Below, one piece after another: positions 25,372-35,488 of a stretch of 64,000 nucleotides of DNA. The first letter of the stretch is position 1; each line of letters starts with the position of its first letter. The stretch comes from Adenophora triphylla var. japonica (Eukaryota; Streptophyta; Magnoliopsida; Asterales; Campanulaceae). The translations under genes and the position numbers were made by a program. The DNA is taken from positions 124,001 to 188,000 of the forward strand of contig JAFEMH010001464.1 of assembly GCA_022495995.1 (NCBI GenBank), written 5' to 3'. The notes below the pieces were generated by a model that made no database searches, was not told the origin of the DNA, and saw nothing but the letters and a program-made list of their open reading frames with translations.

Positions 25372-26094
25372 CAGATTTGAGGGGAAGGATGCTTCGTCAT
25401 CGTCTTCATCCTCGTCATCTGGATCTTGATCGTCAAGATTTTTCATCAGATCTTCCCGTGAATACATTTTCATGCCAGGTGCTCCAGGCATTCCCTCCAT
25501 CGATTTTAGTATTTTGTCCATCTCAGCCTCTTTCGATGACTTGGTGACAAATGGTTCTCCCGGAGTCCGACCCTTGGGAACTGGTGGTGGCTTTGTATTG
25601 CATGATTCACTAAGATCTTTACAGAGGAAATTAACCAACGCATCAATTTGAGGCTTTTTCTTATACAAGTATTCTGCGACATCCGTGTCATAATACCCTA
25701 AAACCTCTTGGCAAGCCCGTTCAATAGTTTTGCATTTGGAATTGCATTGTCCTTCAGACTCTTGTTCAACAAGCTCCAATCTATCCCCTTGTTCAACAAT
25801 ATCAATCTTAAGGATCCAATCAGCTTCTTGCTTCTTTAAATTGCATACATTCTCCGAAATTTCAATAATTTCATACTCTGAGATCTTTTTAGGGGAGATC
25901 TGAGCTTGCTTATTCTGAACTTGAAGGTATAATTGATTAGCGAGCTTTTCACAGACCTGACATTTGATAAAGGGTATGTCTTCTTTCCTGGCAACTCCGA
26001 CTGGTTTCTTTGCGCTGTAACAAATTGGTACCCACGAAGAAGATACAACTAACAGTGATAAAATCAGCACACCTATTCTATAAATTTTCGCCAT
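25372..26094 (-). pseudogene. Captured first exon of a saposin-B-like ER protein gene (DUF3456/MSAP-like)
   Basis: An intact frame runs from ATG 26094 (MAKIYRIG) for 241 codons to a GT donor at 25370-25371. It has an N-terminal hydrophobic signal peptide (about residues 1-27), then CQVCEKLANQLY and further Cys pairs (NVCNLKK, GQCNSKCKTIE, RACQEVL, LCKDLSESC) of a saposin-like fold. A linker follows, then an acidic C-terminal stretch. It resembles the plant family annotated 'TLR4 regulator and MIR-interacting MSAP'. The family normally continues beyond this point, so the C-terminal exons are missing. The frame has no stop or shift, and leader DNA upstream of the ATG also seems included. The capture is probably recent, and the exon may still be transcribed. 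Confidence 0.7.
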
Positions 26095-26606
26095 TGCAGG
26101 CAACCACAAACACGCACAAGCACACAGACAAACACACAGTCTTCTTTCTCTATCAATTTTAGAGAAAGATTTTACAAAATTACCCCATAATAATTTCTAA
26201 ATTCGTTTAAAAAAAATCTCCTATAATTCTTCTCTCTCTTCACGTTTTGTTTTTGGAGTAAGAACAAAAAATCACATTGAAAGAACTGAAAAAGAACCAA
26301 ATAACAGAAGATGAACTTTGAAAAGATGAAACAAAAAATTGATTGCTAAAGAATGAACTAAATAAAACAAATTCTGGAAGTTTGGGTTTTGAAAGGAAAC
26401 TTCATATATGGCAAATGGAATCAATCGAGCCCTCAGAAATTATTTTTCCAAAAATCAATTTTTCATTGTTATCGGGAAGAACATGGCAAGAAGAAATCAA
26501 GTAATGGTAATAACCCTAAATTAGAAAAATTACTAAAATTAAGAACCCTAAATTAGAAATTTCACATAGAAAATAGACTTGATAGCTTGAAGAGCATGGA
26601 TAAAGG

Positions 26607-26641
<35 letters not shown>

Positions 26642-27193
26642 AGAGTTGAAATCAGAGAAGAAGAAAGCGGGATATAGATTACCTACTCCGGCGCTCCTGC
26701 TCGCTGCCTCTTGCTCAGGCGCTCCTTCTCGATGCTACTGCTCCGGCGGTGGTGATGGCGTCAAGGACTCGCCGATTGTAGAGAGAGAAGGGGAAGAGGT
26801 TATTTTGGAAAAGAAAATAGGAAGGAGAGACATTTTATAGGTTTATTTTTATTATATACGGAGTAATACTTTTCCTAATATGCGATGGATACTTCTCTCG
26901 TCTCAAACCGTTTCAGTTTATAAGAAGAAAAAAAAAATCAAATTATATATATTTATTATATGAGATAAATAATGCCATCACAAATTTATTTAAGCAATCG
27001 TATAAAAGTATTCTCTCACCCGCGAATTTTTTTTTTTGAGACCGCCAAAATTTTGGACTCAGCGGCAAGGACGTAATTAAATTTGCGACCGTTCATATGC
27101 GATGGCTGAGTTCATCGCATAAATGGTATCTACCGCGAGGGCTCAAATGGCCATCGCTGAAAGCCATCACAAAATGTCTATTTTCTTGTAGTG
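26095..27193. other. Non-coding left arm of the CACTA element, with a short (GA)n tract
   Basis: Probable captured 5' leader or promoter of the saposin-like gene, a GA run (about 26609-26638) and the subterminal GCGATGGC repeats. I see no supported protein; the open frame at 26646-26840 is weak. Confidence 0.45.
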
Positions 27194-27196
27194 TAA

Positions 27197-28061
27197 TTGG
27201 CTTCATCATTCCAATTTGGGCACTCATACTGGAAGAGACCAAGTTTATGGCACTTGAAGCATTCTATGGTGGCCTTTGAAAAACTCTGTCTTCCTCTACC
27301 CCTTCCTCGTCCTCTTACTCCACCTTTTGCAGCCATTCTTCCACGTCCTCTAGCACTCTGTCCCACTTCATAAGTCACTTTGAGTGCTTGCTCGTCTTCT
27401 CCTTCTATGTCTTTTCTAAATTTTTGTTCATGTACAAGCAATGAACTTTCAAGTGCATCAACAGAAAGCTGATCAATGTCTTTTGATTCCTCAATGGAAC
27501 ACACAATGTAATTCCATTTTTCAGTCAGAGTCCTTAAGACCTTCTCCACTATTTTGACATCAGGCATGTCATCTCTAAAATTCCGCATATCACTTGCAAT
27601 CACCATTACTCACCAAAATAGTCAATGATTTATTCTCCATTCTTCATAGCCAAAACTTCAAAATTTATGCGAAGACGATTCAGTTGAGCTCGTTAGGCAC
27701 GCGCATTGCCCTGGCATTTCAACTTCATCGCATCCCATAGTTGTTTAGCCGTCTCTTTCTTCGTGATTGTCTTCAAAATTGACTTGTCAATTGAAGAGAA
27801 CAAGTAATTTTTAGCCTTCAAATCTTTCAGCTTCATTTCAGCAAAGACTTTCTTCTCTGCATCTGCTAGTGATTCTTCATCTGCTGGAATCGTATAGCCC
27901 GATTCCACTACACACCAAAACTCCTTCGATCGCAGAAGGTTTTCCATGACCATACTCCAATGATCATAATCTCCATCAAACTTTGGAATGCCAGGTTGTG
28001 CATATCCATTGTTTGCTTCAGCACTTATCTTCCTCTCTCTTGAACCAGGCTCTGATACCAA
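27197..28061 (-). pseudogene. Copia gag with zinc knuckle
   Basis: The frame 28061-27693 (KFDGDYDHWSMVMENLLRS, KKETAKQLWDAMK) is the copia gag core. After stops and a shift near 27610-27690 it continues as 27606-27197 (RTLTEKWNYIV, ESSLLVHEQ). The zinc knuckle reads CFKCHKLGLFQYEC, with Leu in place of the metal-binding His. The CACTA element interrupts directly after the knuckle. Confidence 0.88.
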
Positions 28062-28062
28062 A

Positions 28063-28317
28063 TGTCAAATATAAAATAAAGCAAAAACGTTATAGAATAT
28101 AAAACAATTGATGGAAGGGTTAAGTTTTATTTGCATAAATGTAAGCCTTTAAATAGCTTTACAACTGAACAAAAAAATCCCGAAAAAATAGCACCTAAGA
28201 GTAACTTATTCCTAAAGTCTAGGTCTTTATCAAACAGCAAGTAAAAGACTCAGTAAACTCCTACAAAATAGGAAACAAGACCAAGTAAACTCCAAAAAAC
28301 ATGAAACAATTCTTTCA
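28063..28317 (-). repeat. 5' LTR of the young copia
   Basis: Same length as 19343-19597, two differences. The initiator-Met primer site follows directly at 28048-28060. Confidence 0.97.
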
Positions 28318-28514
28318 AAGCCTTCCTACCTATTTATACTTAGCCTAGGTCGGTGAAGGATTTCTCTAGATAAATCTGCCCAAGTCGTATTTTACGCCTA
28401 ATCCAGAAGGTTCGTCCCTTTTCTCCAATGGCGCTGGTCTTCAATTTGGGGCTTCTTGAAAACTCCTCAGGGTAAGTAGAAATCTCTAGAGAACCTAGTA
28501 ATTTCTAGAGAATC

Positions 28515-30003
28515 CTAGTAATCTCTTGGAGAGTAGAAGAGTCGGCGTTGACTCTCAACATACTCTTCTATCGTGTTGTGGATCTCAGAATCCTGCAATT
28601 GAGTTGTTTTCTCAACTTTTGAATAATCTCTTGGAGTGTAGAAGAGTCGGTGTTGACTCTCAACATACTCTTCTATCGTGTTGTGGATCTCAGAATCCTG
28701 CAATTGAGCTGTTTTCTCAACTTTTGAATAATCTCTTGGAGTGTAGAAGAGTCGGCGTTGACTCTCAACATACTCTTCTATCGTGTTGTGGATCTCAGAA
28801 TCCTGCAATTGAGCTGTTTTCTCAACTTTTGAAGTAATTCCTTCAAATCCCCTGTAAATCACATGCTTACAGACATTAGTTTGTATAAATTCCACAACCT
28901 TGTTCTGGCCAGTTAAATGTGTGATTGACCATGAGATATCACGTAAATTAGCATATCGGTTTAAACATTAACCAATTAAATGTTTGCCATATTTAAAAAG
29001 AGTTGAAAGAAAACTACTTATAACGGATAAGTGGGTCCCTAAAAATTTGAATGATTACATACCTGGGGGAGCCCTCAAGTTGCTTTGCAAGGTATACAGA
29101 TTCTTGACATTCTAGAGCTTTTTGTAGATCCAGCACCACATCATCCATAGTAGGTCGCCTACCTGGGTTTGCTTGCAAGCTTCTCCCTATAATATCAGTA
29201 AATACAGCTAAAGAATCTCCAGTTATTTCCCCTTGAATTAGAGCATCAACGTTTTGTTGTGCCCAAAATCCCAAATCCTCATCTTCGTCAGCATAGTAGC
29301 TCTCATCCTCCCGATCCCAAGGCATTTTCCGGCAGAGCACTTCAAATAATACAACACCGAAGGCATAAACATCTATTTTTCTTGTTATACGGCGATTCTT
29401 GATATACTCTGGCGCATAATACCCGCTTGTGCCTTTAAGATTTGTGGTCATCAAGGATTTGTCTTGGCCAGCATTCGACAATTTGAACATCCCAAAGTCA
29501 GAAAGCTTACCAACCCAATTCTCACTCACTAGAATATTCCCGGGTTTCACATCACGATGAATTATTCCTTTGGGAAATTCATCGGTTTCAGTATGAAGGT
29601 GTTGCAACCCGCGTGCAGCACCAAGGCAGATGTTGAGTCGTTGCGGCCAGGACAAAGGAACAGAACTTTTCTTTTTCAAATAATCAGATAGGCTTCCCTT
29701 TGCCATGTATTCGTATACAAGAATCTTATGACCGGATTCATCGCAGTAGCCAATTAGAGAGACAAGATTGGGGTGATGAATCTTTGATAAGGTGTAGATC
29801 TCCCTTTCAAACTCTTTAGAGTTTTCTTTCAAGTGTTTCACAGCAACCGGAGTTTTATTTGAACCAATATAGATCTCAGCGTAATACACCTTTGCTTCTC
29901 CCCCTTGGCCAAGGATCTTACTACCATCAAACTGATTTGTTGCTTCTTTGATCTCCTTGATTGAAAATTGGCAGCATCTACTTGTCGAGGACGAGATAGA
30001 CAT
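28515..30003 (-). CDS. Receptor-like cytoplasmic kinase (FERONIA/CrRLK1L-like kinase domain), two exons, repeated C terminus
   Basis: Ser/Thr protein kinase of the plant receptor-kinase superfamily, about 425 aa. Exon 1 is 29063-30003; the GT donor is 29061-29062 and the AG acceptor 28852-28853; exon 2 is 28515-28851 ending in TAG. The phase fits (941 + 337 nt). ATG 30003 has an in-frame TAA 12 nt upstream, so the start is secure. Motifs include the Gly loop GQGGEAKV (32-39), catalytic Lys 56 (VAVKHLK), HRDVKPGNIL (149-158), DFG (169-171), APEY (197-200) and DVYAFGVVLFE (211-221). The Gly loop lacks the usual Phe-Gly. There is no signal peptide or membrane span, so it is probably cytoplasmic. 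Closest known pattern is the CrRLK1L/FERONIA type; ligand and partners are unknown. Exon 2 encodes three tandem 35-residue repeats. Confidence 0.85.
28521..28835 (-). repeat. Three 105-bp in-frame tandem repeats in the kinase last exon
   Basis: ATCTCTTGGAG marks unit starts at 28521, 28626 and 28731, exactly 105 bp apart. Each unit encodes SKVEKTAQLQDSEIHNTIEE then YVESQRRLFYTPRDY with one or two substitutions. The length divisible by three keeps the reading frame to the stop. Confidence 0.95.
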
Positions 30004-30653
30004 GTTTGACTCTTAAGAAATTACTCAAGAATATAAAGATTTTCCCTATGCAATCTGATGAGATAAAAAGTCTTAAAAGGAGTCTGTAACAGAAATGGTT
30101 AAAAGTAGATGCAGAGGATATGGATAGCCATGGATGGAAGACTTAAAGCAAGTAAGTATTTTCCAAGTGGAGGGAGATGCACATGGTTGGTGATGACATT
30201 AATTGAAGAAATATTGATATTTTAAAAAGACTTTTCAAGTGGAGGGAGATGCAGAGGATATGGATAGCCATATATTCTTTAGATTGGTTTAAAAAAAAAA
30301 AAAACTTTGGATCCACCTATGGTGAGGCCCTAAAATTCACAGCTAAATGGTACACCTCCAAATAAGAGGCCCTAAAATTTACGGCTAAATGCTATAGATG
30401 TTTATTATTGAGCCAAAGATTTTATCATTTCCCATAGATTTTAGCATTGTGACATATACATATCTTACCATGGTTAGGACCGTTTCCAAAATGCATTATA
30501 TAAACTTATGGGTATACTAATACTTTCGGCACTTACAAAAGTGCAGGAAAATATGTTGGCAATAGCTTTTTCGGCACTTTTTTTTTCCGATTTCGGCACT
30601 TTTTAAAATGACGTTAAAAGTCATATTTGTTGTAGTAATCTTATACCCCATTA
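30004..30653. other. Upstream region of the kinase gene
   Basis: Non-coding. GTGGAGGGAGATGCA and GGATATGGATAGCCAT each occur twice (about 30110-30180 and 30240-30275), a short local duplication. I can point to no clear TATA box with confidence. Confidence 0.4.
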
Positions 30654-30821
30654 AAAAAATTAAAGGGGCAAACCCCGGTGCGCCAAGCGGGGGTTGGGAG
30701 AGGGAACCATTTGCTAGAGTCTTTCCCTGACAATTGCCAAGAGGCTGTTCGCCAAGGTTCGAGCCGTGACTCCATTGGTCGCAGGAAGAACTTAACCAGA
30801 TTGCGCGCAAGGCTCGCCCTC
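30654..30821 (-). mobile_element. tRNA-derived SINE with 18-bp target duplication
   Basis: A perfect 18-bp duplication TAATCTTATACCCCATTA (30636-30653 and 30822-30839) flanks the element. On the minus strand it starts GAGGGCGAGCCTTGCGCGCAA, with a decayed B box GGCTCGAACC about 55 bp in. The body contains CAGCCTCTTGGCAATTG and GGCGCACCGGGGTTTGCCC and ends in a T-rich tail. The layout matches a widespread plant SINE type with an 'ACGGTTCGAG...CAGCCTCTTGC...GCACCGGGCTGCCC' pattern. Confidence 0.85.
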
Positions 30822-30839
30822 TAATCTTATACCCCATTA

Positions 30840-32197
30840 TCAATTCAAATTCATTTGAACCCTTATAAGCATTTTGTTTTCATCCAAACAGAAGAACTGT
30901 ACTGTTTTTGTACTGTCCTTAAATATAATTGATTTCACATTTTATAGAAATATGTCCACTTGGAAATAAAAACTCAATCATATTATCTGAATTTCAGGTA
31001 GAAAAACGATTTTTGAAAGAAAGCAAATAATATTTGCATGGCACTGCACAGGGGTCTAATAGCCATCTCCGCAACCCTATGGTTTTTGAACATATACACG
31101 ATAACATGTTGAGATACAAGTCCGCGATGGTGACTTTTGGCTCGCCTCTAGTTGGTGACCGGATTTTCCAGCATGCTATTAATTAAGTTGGGCTCGTTAT
31201 TTTATTCACTTTACCATACCATGAAGTATGATATTGTCCCTCTTATGACGCTTTCTCCATTCTCATCTATTGAACGAGAACTACCGCGAGTTCTAGCTTT
31301 TCTCAACTTAGAATCCGCTCAAGGAAATCCCGTTTTAAGAAGTGATGCCTCGTGATGCCGGTGCAATAGAGAATGACCGAAACGAAAGAAACAAGTTTTC
31401 AAAGCAAACTGCTTTCTTAATCAACATAACAAAATCTGATGGCTACAAGAGTTTAGTGGATATTTAAAGGGCAAATAGCACATTAGCACCCCAAAGTTCA
31501 CACGAATTGCAATTTAGGAACTAATGTTACAATTTTGGCAATTTGGTGCCTAATGTTCACATTTTGGCGAAATAGGTCTTTTTTGGATGGCCATGGATGG
31601 ATGCTAACAAAATGAACGAAAAAACTAACGAGCTTCTTTGAAAATTGCATTTCCTACCCATAAAGTTAGATAATTATTTATTTTGCCTCATTTTGTTAAA
31701 ACTTTACAGCTCCCAAAATATCTACTTAAAACTTCAGGGATTAAAAAAAAAAAAAAAAAAAAACTAATCTTCTTCCTCCAAACCTCACCCAGTCGCCTCC
31801 ATCTTCCCCACCGCACCTCCTTTGCTGCCTCCATCTTCACCCCGCATACTTCTACCGCACTCAGACCCTTGCCTCGTCGCTGTTCACAGCTCCACAACCT
31901 ACGCCAACAACCAAATCCCTTTGCGACCTCACAAGACATCTTATCAAACACCACTGTCCCGATCTAGTCGCAAGCAAAGCATACAGGCCTCCTTCGAGGG
32001 TGGAATCCACAAACTTGGGTCGCTCAATTTGCTAATAAAACTCATCCCCAAAATAAAAATGGTAGGCAAATGATGGAGGGGAACAAATTGCAGGAATGGC
32101 AGAGCTTGGTGGTGTCAGCGCGAGAGAGAAATGGCCGACCTTGAAAATATGACATTGAAATTCCAAGAAATAGGGGATTAAATGGGTGCTGCTAACT
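30840..32197. other. Spacer without supported genes
   Basis: Scattered short open frames only. 31780-31960 is C-rich and Pro/Leu/Ser-coding, possibly exon-derived debris, but nothing is recognisable. Confidence 0.4.
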
Positions 32198-33287
32198 GAT
32201 GTAGGAGACGATTTCAGCCCAGGCGGGCGCCCCAGTTCAGCCCAGGCGGCCACCTCTCGTGGTGTCAACAAGCGAGATCCTTCTGGTGGCCAGGCGAGGG
32301 CCTCGATCAAGCCCAGGCGAGCGCCTCACGACGGAAGGAGCAACCCATCAGCTCGGAGTCCGGGCGGAGCGCGCACGCATCTCCGGGCGGCGCCTCGCGT
32401 GGTTGTCGAAAGCCACTAGTTTCTGTTGTCCAGGCGGACGCTTGAGATCTTCCAGGCAGGCGCCTCATTTGACGGGCCTGTTTCCTTATTTTCCTGTTTG
32501 CTGAATAATTGATAACTTAAGTTGGGTTATTTTAGTAATTGTTTTACTATTTTATCTTAGGAGTTTGGGAAAGTATTTAAACACTTTTAGGGCTTGATTA
32601 AAAGGCAGTTTTGATGATTTAATTTGAAGGATTTTATCTCTTTTATGGTGGATTCCAGTCTATATCTTTTCTAGGGTTCATCGCTTGTGAATTCTTGTGT
32701 TTAGCGCTTGCTATTCACGAATCTTTGCTTCCGTACTGCGTCTGACGCAGTACGGAAGCAAAGATTCGTGAATAGAAGACGCAGTACGGAAGCAAAGATT
32801 CGTGAATAGAAGGATTCACAAGCGATGAACCCTAGAAAAGATATAGACTGGAATCCATCAGAAAAGAGATAAAACCCCCAAATTAAATTATCAAAACTGC
32901 CTTTTAATCAAGCCCTAAAAGTGTTTAAATACTTCCCCAAAACCCTAAGACAAAATAGTAAAACAATTACCAAAATAACCCAAATTAAGTTATCAATTAT
33001 TCAGCAAACAGGAAAATAAGGAAACAGGCCCGTCAAATGAGGCGTCCGCCTGGAAGATCTCAAGCGTCCGCCTGGACAACAGAAACTGGTGGCTTTTGAC
33101 AACCACGGTGAGGCGCTCGCCTGGGATATGTCAGGCGCCCGCCTGGACTCCAGTAGCTGATGGGTTGCTCCTTCCGTCGTGAGGCGCTCGCCTGGCCACC
33201 AGAAGGATCTCGCTTGTTGACACCACGAGAGGCGGCCGCCTGGGCTGAACTGGGGCGCCCGCCTGGGCTGAAATCGTCTCCTACATC
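32198..33287. mobile_element. Large inverted repeat (foldback-type structure), arms about 545 bp
   Basis: The left arm starts GATGTAGGAGACGATTTCAG (32198) and the right arm ends with its complement (to 33287). The arms match along most of their length and meet at a centre near 32743 (ACTGCGTC T GACGCAGT). A 35-bp unit beginning GACGCAGTACGGAAGC is tandemly doubled at the centre. The outer ~270 bp of each arm is GC-rich, with repeated CCAGGCGGGCGCC-like palindromes. The inner part is AT-rich and looks like LTR or leader sequence. It is either a foldback element or two identical LTR-like pieces head to head. Confidence 0.75.
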
Positions 33288-33744
33288 ACTAACACAATTG
33301 AGGAGCTTGGTGGTTGTCATCTTCGGTGAGCATTATAACTCCAAAAGCTTGGCCAACCCCAACCGCGCGTGTAGTATTGGGCCACTGATGCAATTCACTT
33401 TTCACTTTGTTATTAATATTATATTTGATTTCCCCCCAAAGACAGGGTTCATACTTGATAAGGAATTGACATATGATGATCTTTTATCAAGATGTAAGTT
33501 ATCAAGAAACTGATGGCAGGGTTGAGGGTGGCCGGGGTCGGTGACGGAGAAGAAGACCGGTGAGATTTGGGAAAGGGGGTTAACTGTAATTGATAATTTT
33601 AATTATAGCCCCTTTAAAACAATATACATCACCCTTTACTTTTTCCATTTACTATTTTAATTTACTCCTATAACCTTCGGTATTGTTATTTATAACTTTG
33701 GAAGTTGTAATGTTTTTAACGAAAGGGGGGGAATAAACAATTAT
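33288..33744. other. Spacer
   Basis: No gene recognised. GAGCTTGGTGG occurs just right of the inverted repeat (33302) and again left of it (32103), in direct orientation. Confidence 0.4.
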
Positions 33745-34220
33745 TGCTTATTGTGATTCTGAATGGGCAAGTCTCCCTTTGACTAGACGTTCGGATATCT
33801 TGTTTTCCTCGAGAAATCGCCTATCTCTTATGTCTTGAAAAACTAAGAAACAACATATTGTTTCTCATTCATCTGCTGAAGTCGAATATCGGGCCTTAGC
33901 AACGGTGACTTGTGAATTAAAATGGCTTAAGGGATTGTTGGCCTCGTTCGGAATCATCCATAATAATGCTATCCGAATTCACTTTGACAATCAATTTGCT
34001 ATGCATATCGCTGCCAATCCTGTCTTTCACGAGCGCACTAAACACATTGAGATCGACTGTCACTTTGCTCGGCATGAACTTCGTTGCGGAAACATTACCA
34101 CTACGTATGTTCATACCACTCTTCACTTGGCTGATATACTGACAAAAGGTCCGGTAAACAACGACTTGAAGACTTCCTTTGCAAGTTGGGTGTTCGAGAC
34201 CTTCACGCTCCAATTTGAGG
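33745..34220 (+). pseudogene. Copia RNase H fragment
   Basis: Plus-strand remnants include AYCDSEWA, then after stops HSSAEVEYRALATVTCELKW, RIHFDNQFAMHIAANP, ERTKHIEIDCHFAR and LADILTKGP. This is the typical C terminus of a copia polyprotein. The upstream domains are missing. Confidence 0.85.
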
Positions 34221-34480
34221 GAGAGTATTGGCGCTATGATATACTGACCATATCAAATCATGATCAGTGTACATTTAATAGAATCGTAGGATAAGGAATG
34301 TAAATATTTTCTCTCTCCTAATTTGTGGATATAAGGTAGGGATCATATAGCTAATAGCTAAGGCAAGTAGATCAATCATAGTATGGGTAGGCATAACCTA
34401 AGGAATAGATTAGAATCAAGAGATCTCTTATGCAAAGTTAGGACTTTTTGTACTGTAAGAACGTGTTTGCTGAGCAATAC
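34221..34480 (+). repeat. Probable 3' LTR remnant of the copia fragment
   Basis: A polypurine tract GAGGGAGAG precedes TATTGGCGCTATGATATAC at about 34228. This is where the copia LTR would start after RNase H. No second LTR is present, so the right border is uncertain. Confidence 0.5.
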
Positions 34481-34876
34481 CAAACATGGAAAACCCTTCT
34501 TAAATTTCTTGAGTTAGGACTTTATATTATTGAGCCTTAAATTTTTATGATTCGCGGTTGATGTTTTTCATTATGTCATACAACATATGTTAGTGTAAAG
34601 ATAACGATCTGTACATATTCTAGGAATGTATATGCATTAGTGTTGGATGTGATGGCTCGATGTCCTGGCAAACGGGCCTCAAAGGAGGGTGCGGGGGGCA
34701 ACGGCCAGACATGGCCGGTTCGGTTCAACCACCGGTTCACGGTTGAAAACCGGCGGTTTGAACCTTGGACAAACCTCAACCGAAACCGAACCGCCAAACC
34801 GGATAAACCGGTTACGATTTTGACGGTTTACGGTTTTAACGGTTTTCCGGTTAACCTCCGGTTTGACGGTTTGGAT

Positions 34877-35117
34877 CTGCTCTCGGCCGAGTCTTTGGTG
34901 TTGCTCGGTCGAGCATACCCTTTTAGGGTTTAGGGGTTAAGGGTTGCTCGGCCGAGTCTTTGGTGTTGCTCGGTCGAGCATACCCTTTTAGGGTTTAGGG
35001 TTGAGGGTTGCTCGGCCGAGTCATATATACTGCTCGGTCGAGCATACCCTTCAAAAAAATGCCAACTTTCTGGTCTCATATGCTCGGTCGAGTCTATAGT
35101 AGTGCTCGGCCGAGCAT
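34877..35117. repeat. CTCGG(C/T)CGAG palindrome cluster, left subterminal region of the hAT
   Basis: About eight copies of TGCTCGGCCGAG or TGCTCGGTCGAGCA lie in 240 bp, interspersed with TTTTAGGGTTTAGGG-type spacers. Related copies lie at 45258-45365 in the other end of the same element and at 50578-50805 in a different element. Confidence 0.92.
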
Positions 35118-35488
35118 ATCTTTTTTCAGTTAATTTTTTAACAGTTTTCGTTAACTTTGTATGTAGTATATTAACTTCTTTTTTTTCAATTTTTTTTTTG
35201 ATAAATAAGACTATTTTAGACTTAAGTTTACTACATACATTTTTTGCAAAAAGTTTATAAAAAAAGTTATGAATTTTTAAAGAAATAAAACTTAACGATT
35301 TTTTGAAAAAAGTTAACTTTTAATTTTTTTTCAATTTTTTTTGGATAAGTAAGACTATTTTAGACTTTTGTTTACTACATACAATTTTTGCAAAAATTTA
35401 TATAAAAAAAGTTATGAATTTTGAAAGAAATAAAACTTAACTTTTTTAAAAGAAACGAAAGTATATAAAAGAAAAAAAGGGACGGTAC

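Larger units (their letters stand above)
22796..27193 (-). mobile_element. Non-autonomous CACTA element carrying host gene fragments (Pack-CACTA)
   Basis: The termini are CACTACAAGAAAA and its complement, with a 3-bp duplication TAA (22793-22795 and 27194-27196). Subterminal repeats of the type GCGATGGC/GCCATCGCATA occur near both ends, including a tandem run of CCATCGCATAT..CAACAAAGATGG units at 23038-23170. No transposase is visible. Inside, on the minus strand, lie a saposin-like gene first exon (25372-26094) and then several exons of an RNF4-like gene (23816-25152). Confidence 0.93.
19343..28317 (-). mobile_element. Ty1/copia LTR retrotransposon, recent insertion, split by a CACTA element
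   Basis: Two 255-bp LTRs (19343-19597 and 28063-28317) differ at only two positions, both G/A. The 5-bp target duplication is AAGCC (19338-19342 and 28318-28322). The primer site TTGGTATCAGAGC (28048-28060, read on the minus strand) is the standard initiator-Met tRNA complement. The polypurine tract AGGGGAGGG is at about 19599-19609. Order is gag, protease, integrase, reverse transcriptase, RNase H. A 4398-bp CACTA element (22796-27193) sits between zinc knuckle and protease. The polyprotein carries several in-frame stops and frameshifts. Confidence 0.97.

Noticed and set aside
26646..26840. 64-codon plus-strand frame
   Set aside because: Its composition is ordinary for GC-rich leader DNA, it shows no recognisable motif, and it lies opposite the captured gene orientation.
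28521..28835. Plus-strand frame of 103 codons across the repeats
   Set aside because: It is the reverse strand of the kinase exon; the minus-strand frame links to the kinase by proper splice sites.
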